64,000 nt of DNA from Microbacterium sp. zg-B185 (GCF_030246885.1 NZ_CP126739.1:372001-436000), one strand, 5' to 3'; positions 36,705 through 45,710 are shown, numbered from the stretch's first letter. A program made the numbers and translations. Notes: generated by a model from the letters alone, not told the origin.

Positions 36705-38063
36705 TGTGATCTATCAGGACATCTCTGACGTTGGCGCATCAATAGTTCTCTGACGCTTCGGTGTCGTTTGGTCCTGACACTTCTACCTCTATGTGTGAGG
36801 TATGAGCCGTGTCGAGCCTGTTGATCCCCGTGTCCGCCTCGCGATCGCACAGTGGCCGCCGGATGCGCCGCGTGGGTCGGTGACGACCTTCTGTTCGGAG
36901 CACGGGATCTCGCGGGAGACGTTCTACGCGATCCGGAGAAGAGCCGCGGCCGAGGGGCCGGCGGCGGCGTTGGAGCCGCGGTCGAGGCGTCCGAACCGCA
37001 GCCCTGGCAAGCTGAGCGACGGGATCGCCGCTCATGCGGTTGCGGTGCGTGCGGCGTTGGAGCAGTCCGGTTTGGATCATGGGCCGATCAGCGTGCACGA
37101 GAAGATGCGGTCGCTCGGGATGGAGCCCGTTCCGTCGACGGCGTGGTTGGCGCGGATCTTTCGGGACGCCGGGGTGGCGAAGATCGAGCCGCGGAAGAAG
37201 CCGAGGGCCGCGTTCCGCCGGTTCGTCTATCCCGCGCCGAACGCATGCTGGCAGCTCGACGCGACCGAATACGTCCTCACCGGCGGCCGCAAATGCGTGA
37301 TCTTCCAGCTCATCGACGACCATTCGCGTCTCGCCGTCGCTTCCCACGTTGCGTGGGGGGAGACTTCCGAGGGCGCGATCGTTGTCGTAAAGAAGGGCGT
37401 CGCGACCTGGGGGGTTCCGCAGCGGCTGCTCTCGGACAACGGCGCCGCGTTGAATCCATCCCGACGCGGCGTGCTCGGACAGCTCGTCGCCTACCTGCGA
37501 TCCTTGGGCGTCGAGCCGATCACCGGAAAGCCGTACAAGCCGACTACCCAAGGCAAGAACGAGCGGTTCCACCAGACCCTGTTCCGCTACCTCGACAAGC
37601 AGCCACTCGCCGAGAACCTCGAACGGCTGCAGGCCCAGGTCGACGCGTTCGACGCCATCTATAACGTCGAGGGTCCTCACCAAGCACTGCCCGGACGGAT
37701 CACGCCGCAGCAGGCGTGGGACGCGATACCCACCGTCGATCCTCCTCGACCCGCGGCGCCGATTCCGCCTCCGGCCGTCACCGACGACATCCGGGTCAAG
37801 ATCGTGCAAGACAGCGGCTCGGTCGAGTTCCGCGGCATCAAGTTCGGCATCGCCCGCGCACTCGGCGGGCACCGGGTCTGCGTCATGGACGCCGGAAAGA
37901 CGGTGATGATCTTCGACCTGCAAGGCACCCTCATCATCGAGCACCCATGGCCCAAGCCCGGCGTCACCTACGTCAGCAACCGCCGACCCCGCGGCCCTCG
38001 GACGAGCCGATCGTCAGAGATGTCCTGATACATCGACTGTCAGAGATGTCCTGATACATCACA
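36705..38063 (+). mobile_element. IS481-like insertion sequence, complete (1359 bp)
   Basis: The 25-bp ends differ at one position (TGTGATCTATCAGGACATCT against TGTGATGTATCAGGACATCT). A perfect 15-bp duplication CCGCGGCGAATGTGT flanks it (36690-36704 and 38064-38078). A second copy of the TCAGGACATC-type repeat lies just inside the right end. It carries one transposase. Confidence 0.95.
36802..38028 (+). CDS. IS481-family transposase
   Basis: A 408-residue DDE transposase. The N-terminal helix-turn-helix is in GSVTTFCSEHGISRETFYAI. The rve core has WQLDATEYVL (Asp), RLLSDNGAALN (Asp) and GKNERFHQTLFRYLD (Glu). The C-terminal region, about residues 300-408, ends inside the innermost terminal repeat, so the stop codon is part of the repeat. 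GTGTGAGGT precedes the ATG. The reading frame is intact, and it is related to the element at 38381 and the relics at 30650 and 28430. Confidence 0.95.
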   Translation: MSRVEPVDPRVRLAIAQWPPDAPRGSVTTFCSEHGISRETFYAIRRRAAAEGPAAALEPRSRRPNRSPGKLSDGIAAHAVAVRAALEQSGLDHGPISVHEKMRSLGMEPVPSTAWLARIFRDAGVAKIEPRKKPRAAFRRFVYPAPNACWQLDATEYVLTGGRKCVIFQLIDDHSRLAVASHVAWGETSEGAIVVVKKGVATWGVPQRLLSDNGAALNPSRRGVLGQLVAYLRSLGVEPITGKPYKPTTQGKNERFHQTLFRYLDKQPLAENLERLQAQVDAFDAIYNVEGPHQALPGRITPQQAWDAIPTVDPPRPAAPIPPPAVTDDIRVKIVQDSGSVEFRGIKFGIARALGGHRVCVMDAGKTVMIFDLQGTLIIEHPWPKPGVTYVSNRRPRGPRTSRSSEMS

Positions 38064-38166
38064 CCGCGGCGAATGTGTGCCAACAGGAACCGTGCCCACA
38101 TGGTGCCCACGGATGGTCACGAATGAGGGCGATCGAGACAAGAAAATGTGGGCGTTCGGCAGCTTC

Positions 38167-38190
38167 GGATCCGCGAGATTATGCGGATCC
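38167..38190. repeat. 8-bp hairpin near attachment site
   Basis: GGATCCGC and GCGGATCC pair around an 8-base loop. It lies 50 bases left of the tRNA-like attachment sequence. Its role is unknown. Confidence 0.4.
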
Positions 38191-38239
38191 CGGGCGCACG
38201 AAGAACGAGCAAGAGCGAGAAGGATATCGCTCGACGGGG

Positions 38240-38262
38240 TTCAAATCCCTCCGTCTCCGCCA
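38240..38262 (+). other. Attachment site: 3-prime end of tRNA-Ser without tRNA body
   Basis: TTCAAATCCCTCCGTCTCCG followed by CCA has a T-loop (TTCAAAT), T-stem 3-prime strand, acceptor strand CGTCTCC, discriminator G and CCA. This matches the 3-prime end of actinobacterial tRNA-Ser genes whose 5-prime end is GGAGACG. No GGAGACG or anticodon arm lies upstream, so it is not a tRNA gene. Its first 17 bases recur at 46487-46503. Bare 3-prime tRNA ends are typical of the distal att site of an integrated element. GTGCCCAC words lie on both sides, and an integrase lies 1.7 kb to the right. Confidence 0.65.
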
Positions 38263-38380
38263 CCGTATCTGCCTTAAGTTCGTTGATTTTCCGCGGTTAT
38301 CGAGGGCCGTGTTCGCGGCTGCGCCCCCGCGTGCCCACCGTTTGCCCACATGTGTTTTCGGCGAAGGCTGGCGCGCTGAT

Positions 38381-39799
38381 TGTCATGTCTCAGGACATGG
38401 GTGACGAAAGTGCATCAGGACATCGGTGACGCTTTGGTGGTGTCTGGTGGTGACACTTCTCCTCTATCTGTGAGGGATGAGCCGTGTTGAGCCTGTCGAT
38501 CCTCGTATCCGTCTCGCGATCGTGCAGTGGCCGCCGGACGCGCCGCGTGGGGCGGTGACCACGTTCTGCGCCGAGCACTCGATCTCACGCAAGACGTTCT
38601 ATGCGATCCGGAGGCGTGCCCTCGACGAAGGGCAGGCCGCAGCTCTGGAGCCCCGATCGCGCCGTCCGAAGCGCAGCCCGACGATGATCACCGACGAGGT
38701 GAAGCAGCGGGCGGTGGCGGTGCGGGCCGCGTTGGAGTCGTCCGGACTTGATCACGGGCCGATCAGTGTGCACGACAAGATGCTCGCGCTGGGGATGACC
38801 CCGGCGCCATCGATCGCGGCGTTGGCGCGGATCTTCCGGGAGACCGGTGTCGCCCGGGCGGAGCCGCGGAAGAAGCCGCGGGCTGCGTACCGGAGGTTCG
38901 TCTATCCGGCACCGAACGCATGCTGGCAGCTCGACGCCACCGAGTACGTCCTGGCTGGTGGCCGAAAGTGCGTGATCTTCCAACTCATCGACGACCACTC
39001 CCGGTACGCGGTAGCCTCCCACGCCGCTACCGGTGAAACCTCGAGGGACGCGATCCGGGTCGTGCGCAAAGCGATCAGGGCTCACGGGGTGCCGCAGCGT
39101 CTGCTGTCTGACAACGGCATCGCGCTGAACCCGTCGCGGCGCGGGATCGTCGGGCAGCTCGTCGAGTACGTCACCCGACTCGGTGTCGAGCCGATCACCG
39201 GGAAGCCGTATAAGCCGACCACGCAAGGCAAGAACGAGCGGTTCCATCAGACCCTGTTCCGCTATCTCGACAAGCAGCCCATCGCAGGCGACCTGCGGGA
39301 GCTGCAGGCGCAGATCGACCAGTTCGACCACATCTATAACACTGAGCGTCCCCATCAGGCGCTCCCCGGCCGGATCACGCCGCGAGTGGCATGGGACGCG
39401 ACGCCGAAGGCCGAGCCACCGAGGCCCCGCCCGTTGCCGCGGAGATCGGGCGACCCGCTGCCCCCGGCGCCGTCGCCGAACGGCCGCCTCCGCGAGGGCA
39501 TCCGCGTCGCAACCATTCACCCGAACGGATCGATCAAAGCTCGCGGCATCATCTTCAACGTCAGCTACCCGCTGCGCGGGCAGGACGTCTACCTGATCTA
39601 CGAAGCCGCCGGCATCATGATCTTCGACAACCGCGGCACCCTCCTCGCCGAGCACAACTGGCCAGCGCCCGGCATCAAGTACATCGGTAACGGCAAACCC
39701 CGCGGCCCCCGAGGACGAGAACTGTCACCGAAGTCCTGAGACACCAACTGTCACCGATGTCCTGATAAAGAACTGTCACCGATGTCCTGAGACATCACA
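38381..39799 (+). mobile_element. IS481-like insertion sequence, complete (1419 bp)
   Basis: The ends TGTCATGTCTCAGGACATGG and TGTGATGTCTCAGGACATCG (right end complemented) are inverted repeats. A perfect 15-bp duplication GGCTGGCGCGCTGAT flanks it (38366-38380 and 39800-39814). Three copies of GTCACCGATGTCCTGA lie at the right end (39724-39739 with one change, 39750-39765, 39775-39790) and two at the left. It separates the att site from the integrase. Confidence 0.95.
38477..39739 (+). CDS. IS481-family transposase
   Basis: A 420-residue DDE transposase closely similar to the one at 36802. It has the helix-turn-helix in VTTFCAEHSISRKTFYAI, then WQLDATEYVL (Asp), RLLSDNGIALN (Asp) and GKNERFHQTLFRYLD (Glu). 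The C-terminal region carries VATIHPNGSIKARGIIFNVS and ends within the innermost of three terminal repeats. It starts at ATG 38477 after GAGGG. The frame is intact. Confidence 0.95.
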   Translation: MSRVEPVDPRIRLAIVQWPPDAPRGAVTTFCAEHSISRKTFYAIRRRALDEGQAAALEPRSRRPKRSPTMITDEVKQRAVAVRAALESSGLDHGPISVHDKMLALGMTPAPSIAALARIFRETGVARAEPRKKPRAAYRRFVYPAPNACWQLDATEYVLAGGRKCVIFQLIDDHSRYAVASHAATGETSRDAIRVVRKAIRAHGVPQRLLSDNGIALNPSRRGIVGQLVEYVTRLGVEPITGKPYKPTTQGKNERFHQTLFRYLDKQPIAGDLRELQAQIDQFDHIYNTERPHQALPGRITPRVAWDATPKAEPPRPRPLPRRSGDPLPPAPSPNGRLREGIRVATIHPNGSIKARGIIFNVSYPLRGQDVYLIYEAAGIMIFDNRGTLLAEHNWPAPGIKYIGNGKPRGPRGRELSPKS

Positions 39800-39917
39800 G
39801 GCTGGCGCGCTGATTCCTGAGGGGCATCCAGAGCGCGCGCCTGTGGCCTGCTCTGCGGTCCGGTCGGCACGCACAGCGGCACAGTCAAACGGCCGTCACC
39901 ACGATCACCGAGCTGTC

Positions 39918-40775
39918 CTAGTCTCCGTGGCGGGCCCCACCGAGCTGGCTTGAGCGGCTGCGATCGAGTGCGGCTGAGACTGCGTCCAGATCGTCGTCGA
40001 ACAGGTCGGCATAGACATCGAGCGTCATGGCGGCGGAAGCGTGACCGAGCATGCGTTGGATCGCCTTGACATTGGCGCCGGCCTGGACAGCCAGCGACGA
40101 CGCTGTCGTGTGACGCAAGTCGTGAATCTTGATCCTGGGTGCACCGGCTGCGGCTGCTGCGTTCTTGAACCATGACTTCGAGTTCTTGCTGTTGCGTACA
40201 CGCTTCATGAAGTCGCCTGCGCGGCTCGGGAACACCAAGTCATCCGGGCCGAGATCTGCGATCCGGTCACGGATCTCTTCGCGCAGGAACGATGGCATCG
40301 GAACGTGCCGGATCTTGTGGGACTTCGGAGTTCCCTCAATGATCTGTCCGCCGACCTCCACCGCGTTCTGCACGACCCAGATCCGTGATCGCGTGAGATC
40401 GACGCTGTGCGCCCGTAGCCCGATTGCCTCTGCCCAGCGCAGGCCGGTGTAGGCCAGTGTGCGGATCAACGTCCCGTACTCACCGCTAGCTGCCGCGAGC
40501 TGCTCTACCTGAGTGTGGGTGAGATAGACGTGCCTCGATGCAATCTTTCGGGGCAGCCCCATCTTGCCGCCGCGCGCGGGGTTGACCGACAGGCGTCGAT
40601 CGTGAACGGCGTCGTCCAGAACCGAAGCCAGAACTCCGTATGTACGGATGACAACGGACGCGCCGAACTCGGCGTTGAGTGCGGCGATCCATCCCTTGAC
40701 ATCGGAGTGGCTGATCTCGGTGATTGGAACCTTGCCCCAGCGCGGCTGGACTCGGAGTCGCCACGCCACTTCCAA
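39918..40775 (-). CDS. Tyrosine recombinase (phage-type integrase), N-terminally truncated
   Basis: A 285-residue site-specific integrase. The core-binding segment starts at PLEVAWRLRVQPRWGKVPIT, followed by a complete catalytic domain: Arg in YTGLRWAEAIGLR, Lys in GTPKSHKIRHVP, HxxR in IHDLRHTTASS, His in MLGHASAAMTLD and the Tyr nucleophile in DVYADLFDDD. Full-length relatives have about 90 more N-terminal residues. Upstream the frame remains open for only about 40 codons with no start, while another frame holds LQTLTAQELRKL, suggesting a frameshift. The start at 40775 is a TTG and uncertain. It probably recognised the tRNA-Ser-like site at 38240. Confidence 0.82.
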   Translation of the reverse strand: MEVAWRLRVQPRWGKVPITEISHSDVKGWIAALNAEFGASVVIRTYGVLASVLDDAVHDRRLSVNPARGGKMGLPRKIASRHVYLTHTQVEQLAAASGEYGTLIRTLAYTGLRWAEAIGLRAHSVDLTRSRIWVVQNAVEVGGQIIEGTPKSHKIRHVPMPSFLREEIRDRIADLGPDDLVFPSRAGDFMKRVRNSKNSKSWFKNAAAAAGAPRIKIHDLRHTTASSLAVQAGANVKAIQRMLGHASAAMTLDVYADLFDDDLDAVSAALDRSRSSQLGGARHGD

Positions 40776-41575
40776 GGGAGCGAAGGAAGCTTCCGTAGCT
40801 CCTGAGCGGTGAGGGTCTGGAGGGGATGCTGCGACGACACGCGTTCCAGGATCCGGTCGTCCATCAGCCGGTCAAAGCCCGCGCTGTAACGCTTGTTCGC
40901 TCCCACACCCGGACATCCCTTCACCCGGTCCCGCAGGCAACAATAGATCATCTCGAATAGAGATTCGATTGTTGTGTCTCATGAGTGAGGTGACAGTCGA
41001 ACGCCCAGGTGACGCTGTGGATGGTGAGCGACGTCCCTAATCGCATGTCCGCGCCGGTCGGCGGTGGCGCGTCAGCGGCTCCGATCCGGTTGCGGCCACC
41101 GTAGAACGAGCTGGCCTCGATGCGGATGCCGACGCGATTCGCGTGACCTTGCTCGTCTGAGGCTCCGGGGCATGCGCTACTAGTTGGATCGGCGGAAATG
41201 CCTCACCGCTGACGCGAGCGCCGAAAGACCTCGACAACATGCGACGGGCCGCATCCGTGAAGGCGGCATGCAAGACGTATATCCAGGGCTACACATGAGC
41301 GAAGTTTCATACTCGAGCCCCCAGCGGGACGCCCTATGGGTGTGTTCCGGAGGAACGTTCGAGCCCAACTCGTCATATTGCAAGTGGGGGAGTATTCGAT
41401 ACCTGGTCAAGGTGTCAGTTTCTCCCTCTTATCTAGTTTAAAAGTTAACCGAGTAGGGACACCACATGCCGCCATGGAATACTCGCGTTTGGGGGACTAC
41501 GCGTAATCCATGGCGAAGTGTGCTCCATCTCCGTGCCGATCAGTCGCGGAGTGGTTAAGCAATCGGGGGAAAAGA
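40776..41575. other. Gap between integrase and WxL-like gene
   Basis: Up to about 40950 the minus strand holds frameshifted remains of the integrase N-terminus. From 40952 to 41575 I find no supported gene. An AT-rich stretch near 41415-41455 (TTATCTAGTTTAAAAGTTAA) is the only such patch here and is a plausible promoter region for the surface-protein pair. Confidence 0.35.
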
Positions 41576-42181
41576 ATGAAGAACTCAGTACGCGTAGTAA
41601 TGGCGATTGCAGGAGCGGCTGTGCTGGTCGGCGGTATTTCCGCGCCGGCCATGGGAGCAGCGGGAGTCGGCGAGGGTGCTGTACTGGCCGGCGTTCTTTC
41701 CGAGCCGGTGTTGGAAGATCCGGGACACGTCGGTGGTGATACAGGCACAGCGGTGCGGATGATCGTTGCCGCGGGTGGGCTTTCCATAACAGTTCCGGAC
41801 TCCGTGCAGCTCGCCGCCGGTACCCCGGGCGGAGGCGCCAAAGGCACCGTAACCGGAGCCACAGTGACGGACCGCCGAGGAGGCGTGGATGGCTGGAATG
41901 TGACCTATTCGATAGGCCCGTTCACGCACACCGAGGATGAGACAATCCGGCTCACAAAAGTCCAGGTGATACCTCGGGGCGGGGGGAGGACCGGCGGCAC
42001 CGGCACGTTTGTGCTGGCATCCTCCAGTAGCGGGACGAGCGGGCCGATCGCGAGCATGACAGACGTGTACGGTTCCAACAGCGCGACATGGAACGTGGAT
42101 CTGAATGTGTGGATCCCGGACACGGCGCTAGCTGGGGAGTACACCACGACGTTCGTTCAGTCAGTGACCACAGCAGGCTGA
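41576..42181 (+). CDS. WxL-like secreted surface protein
   Basis: A 201-residue secreted protein. The signal peptide is MKNSVRVVMAIAGAAVLVGG with cleavage near APAMGAA. The mature part shows the WxL-domain pattern: GGVDGWNVTYSIGPF early and ATWNVDLNVWIPDTALAGEY with TTTFVQSVTTAG at the C-terminus. WxL domains bind peptidoglycan non-covalently. The ATG at 41576 follows GGGGAAAAGA. The next gene encodes a DUF916-like partner, the usual neighbour of WxL proteins in Firmicutes. Such a pair is less familiar in Actinobacteria, so the assignment rests on fold pattern, not close identity. Confidence 0.65.
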   Translation: MKNSVRVVMAIAGAAVLVGGISAPAMGAAGVGEGAVLAGVLSEPVLEDPGHVGGDTGTAVRMIVAAGGLSITVPDSVQLAAGTPGGGAKGTVTGATVTDRRGGVDGWNVTYSIGPFTHTEDETIRLTKVQVIPRGGGRTGGTGTFVLASSSSGTSGPIASMTDVYGSNSATWNVDLNVWIPDTALAGEYTTTFVQSVTTAG

Positions 42182-42248
42182 TAAAGCCCAACGTTTCGTT
42201 CAAGCAATTCCCGGCCTCACGGGGGCAGCATGCCGCCCCCGTGAGCCG

Positions 42249-43277
42249 ATGACCATTCGCACGCTGAGAAACGGCCCCGTCTTGATGCAATCCGCCGCCA
42301 TCGTTATGGCTCTCGTAACAATGATGGGGTCACCTGCGCCGAGCCCATCACCAGTCGACGGCGGCGGCGCGGGCGTCGGGATCCGTCTGCTGGACATTCC
42401 CGCTGCGACCCAGGACGATCCTCGCGCTCGCGCGAACATCGTCGATAATGTTCCCCCGGGTTCGATGATCCAACGCCGCATCACTGTCTCCAACTTCGAC
42501 GAGGTGCCCCGGGACGTAGAAGTGTTCGCTGCGGCCTCCGCCATCGTCGGCGGCGAGTTCCTCCCCGACGACGACAACCCGAACGAGATGCTCGGCTGGA
42601 TCACTATCGATCAACCGGTCGTGCACCTTCCCGCCCAGCACGCGACAGACGTCCTGGTGACGATCGCAATCCCGGCGGATGCCCCGGAGGGTGAGCAGTA
42701 CGCCACCGTCTGGGCACAGATCAGTTCCCCGAAGGCGACGGGTATCAACACCGCCAGCCGGGCCGGCATCCGGATTTACCTGTCGGTAGGAGCCGGGAAC
42801 GGTCCTCCCGCAGACTTCGCGATCCAAAGCCTGTCCGCGTCGCGAACAGCTGACCGCGTGCCACAGGTCCACGCCGTCGTCATCAACACCGGTGGCCGCG
42901 CAATCGATGTCTATGGGACCGTGTCGCTCACTGGCGGCCCAGGCCGAACGTCGGCCGGACCCTTTGACACACCCACCGCGACAACCATTCTCCCCGGACA
43001 GACCGAAACCGTCACGATCTCCCTCGACGCAGGACTCTCGGTCGGCCCATGGGGCTCCACCGTGGCGCTGACAAGCGGCCTCATCGCACGAGACGAAACC
43101 GCGACGCTCACCTTCCCCGACGCTGATCAAAATCCACAATCTCCCGCGGACGCGACGCCATGGTGGGTGCCCGCGAGCATCGGGGTCGTGGCCGCTCTGG
43201 TCGCAGTAGGCTGCGTCCTATACGTAGCCCGGTTTAGGAAGCGCAGGGCGCGTGACGAGAGATGGACTCGGGTCTGA
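42249..43277 (+). CDS. DUF916-like WxL-interacting membrane-anchored protein
   Basis: A 342-residue protein with an N-terminal signal segment (LMQSAAIVMALVTMMG), an Ig-like DUF916 region and a C-terminal anchor. The DUF916 features are PPGSMIQRRITVSNFDEVPR and VHLPAQHATDVLVTIAIPAD, with GEQYATVWAQISS. A second Ig-like unit (VPQVHAVVINTGGRAIDVYG) follows. Near the end PWWVPASIGVVAALVAVGC is a membrane helix, followed by the basic tail RFRKRRARDERW. In Firmicutes such proteins hold WxL proteins at the cell surface. It follows the WxL-like gene by 67 bases. Confidence 0.75.
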   Translation: MTIRTLRNGPVLMQSAAIVMALVTMMGSPAPSPSPVDGGGAGVGIRLLDIPAATQDDPRARANIVDNVPPGSMIQRRITVSNFDEVPRDVEVFAAASAIVGGEFLPDDDNPNEMLGWITIDQPVVHLPAQHATDVLVTIAIPADAPEGEQYATVWAQISSPKATGINTASRAGIRIYLSVGAGNGPPADFAIQSLSASRTADRVPQVHAVVINTGGRAIDVYGTVSLTGGPGRTSAGPFDTPTATTILPGQTETVTISLDAGLSVGPWGSTVALTSGLIARDETATLTFPDADQNPQSPADATPWWVPASIGVVAALVAVGCVLYVARFRKRRARDERWTRV

Positions 43278-44145
43278 CTTCGACCCGCGCATGACACATC
43301 CGGACCCCTGTCATAACCGCAAAGAGTCGCACACGGTCGAGCTACTGCGAGTGCTTCCGCGGTGTCACCGCTCTTAGCGCTGACCGGGTGCGTTTCGTCG
43401 TCGACTAAAACAGGCGATTCTGTACGAGAGCTCTGATGTGGCGCGCCTTGCGCGTCGGTACTGTTTCCCGTCAGGCGGGAAGGGAGCCTGACGCGGGTGC
43501 TAACGGGCAGCATGCCAGCCTGCACGGCGCTGATCAGTAGGTTCGTTGGAACGATCTTTCGTGGTGTCGGCTTGAGCACTCCGCCTGCGCTGACACGTTT
43601 GATATGTCTCAGGTTCGGCTCGGAAAAGCGGCCGGTCCTCTGCTAGAGGGACAACTTCGCAGCCATTTTGCAACCCCGGTCGTCGATCGAACCCTACGCG
43701 CCGCTGCAGATCGCCCGAGAGTCGACGTGGATGATCGTGCCCAGGCCGATTTGTTAGTCCCTCCGCGATTCTGCGGAGTGGCCATTGACGGGCGGGGTTC
43801 AAAGAGGTAGTGCCTGTAGATGCAGGCGGAGCCCGATCGCCCGGCACAGGAGCCCTTTGCAGGTCGACCTCCGACGACGAATCCGACGATCCGGGGCCCG
43901 ATCATCAACCCGCACACGGACCGGCACGCATTCATCGCTACACTCAACCGCCTCACGGGCGATTAGCGCCGGTCGATGGGGCAGCTTCGTTCGGGCCTGG
44001 GCACAAGCGATCGTTTCTGGCTAGCTCGCCTCTCGCGGTCTGCATGAGGCTTCGATCCCATTGATGTTCAGCTCGTGCGTCCGGGGTTTGTCGAAGCTGA
44101 AGCGCCGCGGAATCCAAAAGGTGCAGCACAGTGACCGTGGAAGAT
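43278..44145. other. Gap with one small ORF and no other supported gene
   Basis: This 868-base gap between the DUF916-like gene and the MFS exporter (convergent) contains the 48-codon frame at 43820-43966. Other frames have irregular codon use and match nothing I recognise. I see no repeat or RNA gene. Confidence 0.4.
43820..43966 (+). CDS. Small hypothetical protein, 48 residues
   Basis: The frame ATG at 43820 to TAG at 43964 encodes a proline-rich, mostly hydrophilic peptide beginning MQAEPDRPAQEPFAGR and containing IRGPIINPHTDRHAFIATLN. The amino-acid composition is balanced, unlike the arginine-rich shadow frames around it. AGAGG lies about 11 bases upstream, beyond the ideal distance. 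It could be a real small protein of the element or the tail of a lost gene. I do not recognise a family. Confidence 0.35.
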   Translation: MQAEPDRPAQEPFAGRPPTTNPTIRGPIINPHTDRHAFIATLNRLTGD

Positions 44146-45624
44146 TCAGTGCTGAATCAGGACGGGCGCCTCATCTTCTGTCGGCGCGGGTCGTCGCACG
44201 AAGAACGCCAATACGACTGCAGCGGTGGCCACGCATGCACCGAGCAGGAAGGCTGCGTGCACGCCCGCGTTCGTCGCTGTGACCTCGCCGGCACCGGCAG
44301 CGGCGGCATCCGCCGCCCCCACTGACATCAATGTGATGAAGAGCGCGGTTCCTGCGGCGCCGGCGACCTGCTGGATCGTGCTCACGATGGCGCTGCCATG
44401 CGAGTACAACTTTCGCGGCAGCGAACCCAGCGCGGATGTGAGGAGCGGGGTGAAGACGAATCCGAGGCCGATGTTGAGTGTGACGTGCACCGTGACGATC
44501 CAGCCGATCGAGCTCTGCTCGTCAAAGGTCGCCATCCCCCACAGCGCTCCTGCAGCTACGATCATCCCCGGAATCACCAGGGGCGTCGGTCCGTATCGGT
44601 CGAACAGCGACCCGACGATCGGTGCAACGATCCCCATGAGGACACCGCCCGGAAGCAGCATGAGCCCGACGGTCAGCGTGTCGAGCGAGAGAACCTGCTG
44701 CAGGTAGATCGGCAGCAGGATCAGCGATCCGAAGAGAGCCGCCATAACAACGACGACCAGAACCACAGCGAGGCTGAACGACCGAGAGGTGAATGTGCGC
44801 AGATCCAGCAGCGCGGTGTCGGTCTTCTGCAGGGCGAGCTGTCGCAGCACGAACATCGCCAGCGAGAAGGCTCCGATGGCGAGCGGGATCCACACGGGTA
44901 CCGGTGTGTGACCCGATGCGGATTCACCGATGGAGCTCAGTCCATAGATCAGTCCACCGAAGCCGAGTGCGGAGAGCACCACAGACAGCACATCGAAACG
45001 AGCGGGCCGCGTCTCAGTGATGTTGCGCACCCAGACGGCCCCGAGGCTCAGGGCGATGACGGCGATCGGAAGCACAAGCCAGAACATCCAACGCCAGTCC
45101 AGGGCAGAAAGGATGATTCCCGACACCGTTGGACCGACAGCGGGAGCGACGGCGATCACGATCGAGATGACGCCCATCATGCGGCCGCGGTGGGAAGCGG
45201 GCACGACATTGAGCACGGTCGTGAACAACAGGGGCAGCATGATGGCAGTTCCCGAAGCCTGGACGACTCGACCGGCCAGAAGCACTTCGAACCCTGGCGA
45301 GAGTGCCGCAATCAGCGTGCCGAGTGCGAACAACGACATCGCGGTGAAGAACAGCGACCGCAGCGGGAACCGTGCGAGCAGAAAACCGGTGAGCGGAATG
45401 ACGATCGCCATGGTGAGAAGGAAGCCGGTCGTCAGCCACTGTGCTGTGGCCGCCGTGATATCGAGGTCCACCATCAGTCGCGGCAGCGCCACGCCCATGA
45501 TCGTCTCGTTCAGGATGACGACGAACGCTGAAGCCACCAGCAGCGCGATCACAGGCCCGGTGCGCTGCGATGTGGAATCGACGGTGGAGACCGACGCGGT
45601 GTCCGAATCTTCTTGAAGAGTCAC
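44146..45624 (-). CDS. MFS drug exporter, DHA2/EmrB-QacA type
   Basis: A 492-residue transporter with about 14 membrane segments. DHA2 features are FVVILNETIMGVALPRLMVD in helix 1, TAQWLTTGFLLTMAIVIPLTG (motif B-like region), and GRVVQASGTAIMLPLLFTTV (motif C-like). The pattern matches multidrug exporters of the Lmr/QacA group. GTG at 45624 is favoured by the hydrophilic start VTLQEDSDTASVS; an ATG at 45690 would add a cysteine-rich leader that overlaps the operator. It is divergent from a TetR gene whose operator overlaps its promoter, so drug-inducible expression is likely. Confidence 0.88.
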   Translation of the reverse strand: MTLQEDSDTASVSTVDSTSQRTGPVIALLVASAFVVILNETIMGVALPRLMVDLDITAATAQWLTTGFLLTMAIVIPLTGFLLARFPLRSLFFTAMSLFALGTLIAALSPGFEVLLAGRVVQASGTAIMLPLLFTTVLNVVPASHRGRMMGVISIVIAVAPAVGPTVSGIILSALDWRWMFWLVLPIAVIALSLGAVWVRNITETRPARFDVLSVVLSALGFGGLIYGLSSIGESASGHTPVPVWIPLAIGAFSLAMFVLRQLALQKTDTALLDLRTFTSRSFSLAVVLVVVVMAALFGSLILLPIYLQQVLSLDTLTVGLMLLPGGVLMGIVAPIVGSLFDRYGPTPLVIPGMIVAAGALWGMATFDEQSSIGWIVTVHVTLNIGLGFVFTPLLTSALGSLPRKLYSHGSAIVSTIQQVAGAAGTALFITLMSVGAADAAAAGAGEVTATNAGVHAAFLLGACVATAAVVLAFFVRRPAPTEDEAPVLIQH

Positions 45625-45695
45625 GAAAAGCTTTCTGGTGCGGGCGCAGAAGCGCGGATGACGACACGACGGCGGGCCACAACCACACAACTATA

Positions 45696-45710
45696 TGGCA
45701 GAAACTGCCA
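45696..45710. promoter_or_regulatory. Operator palindrome between MFS exporter and TetR
   Basis: TGGCAGAAACTGCCA is a perfect 6-bp inverted repeat around AAA. TATAGT on the minus strand directly beside it is a good -10 for the exporter. Placement in a divergent TetR/exporter promoter makes it the likely TetR site. Confidence 0.65.

Noticed and set aside
38150..38262. Possible tRNA-Ser gene
   Set aside because: Only the T-loop and 3-prime acceptor end are present. There is no complementary 5-prime acceptor, D-arm or anticodon arm, so it is called an att site.
39724..39790. Three near-identical 16-bp repeats at 25-26 bp spacing, CRISPR-like
   Set aside because: They are the iterated right-end repeats of the IS481-like element and the first contains its transposase stop codon; spacing and repeat length do not fit CRISPR.
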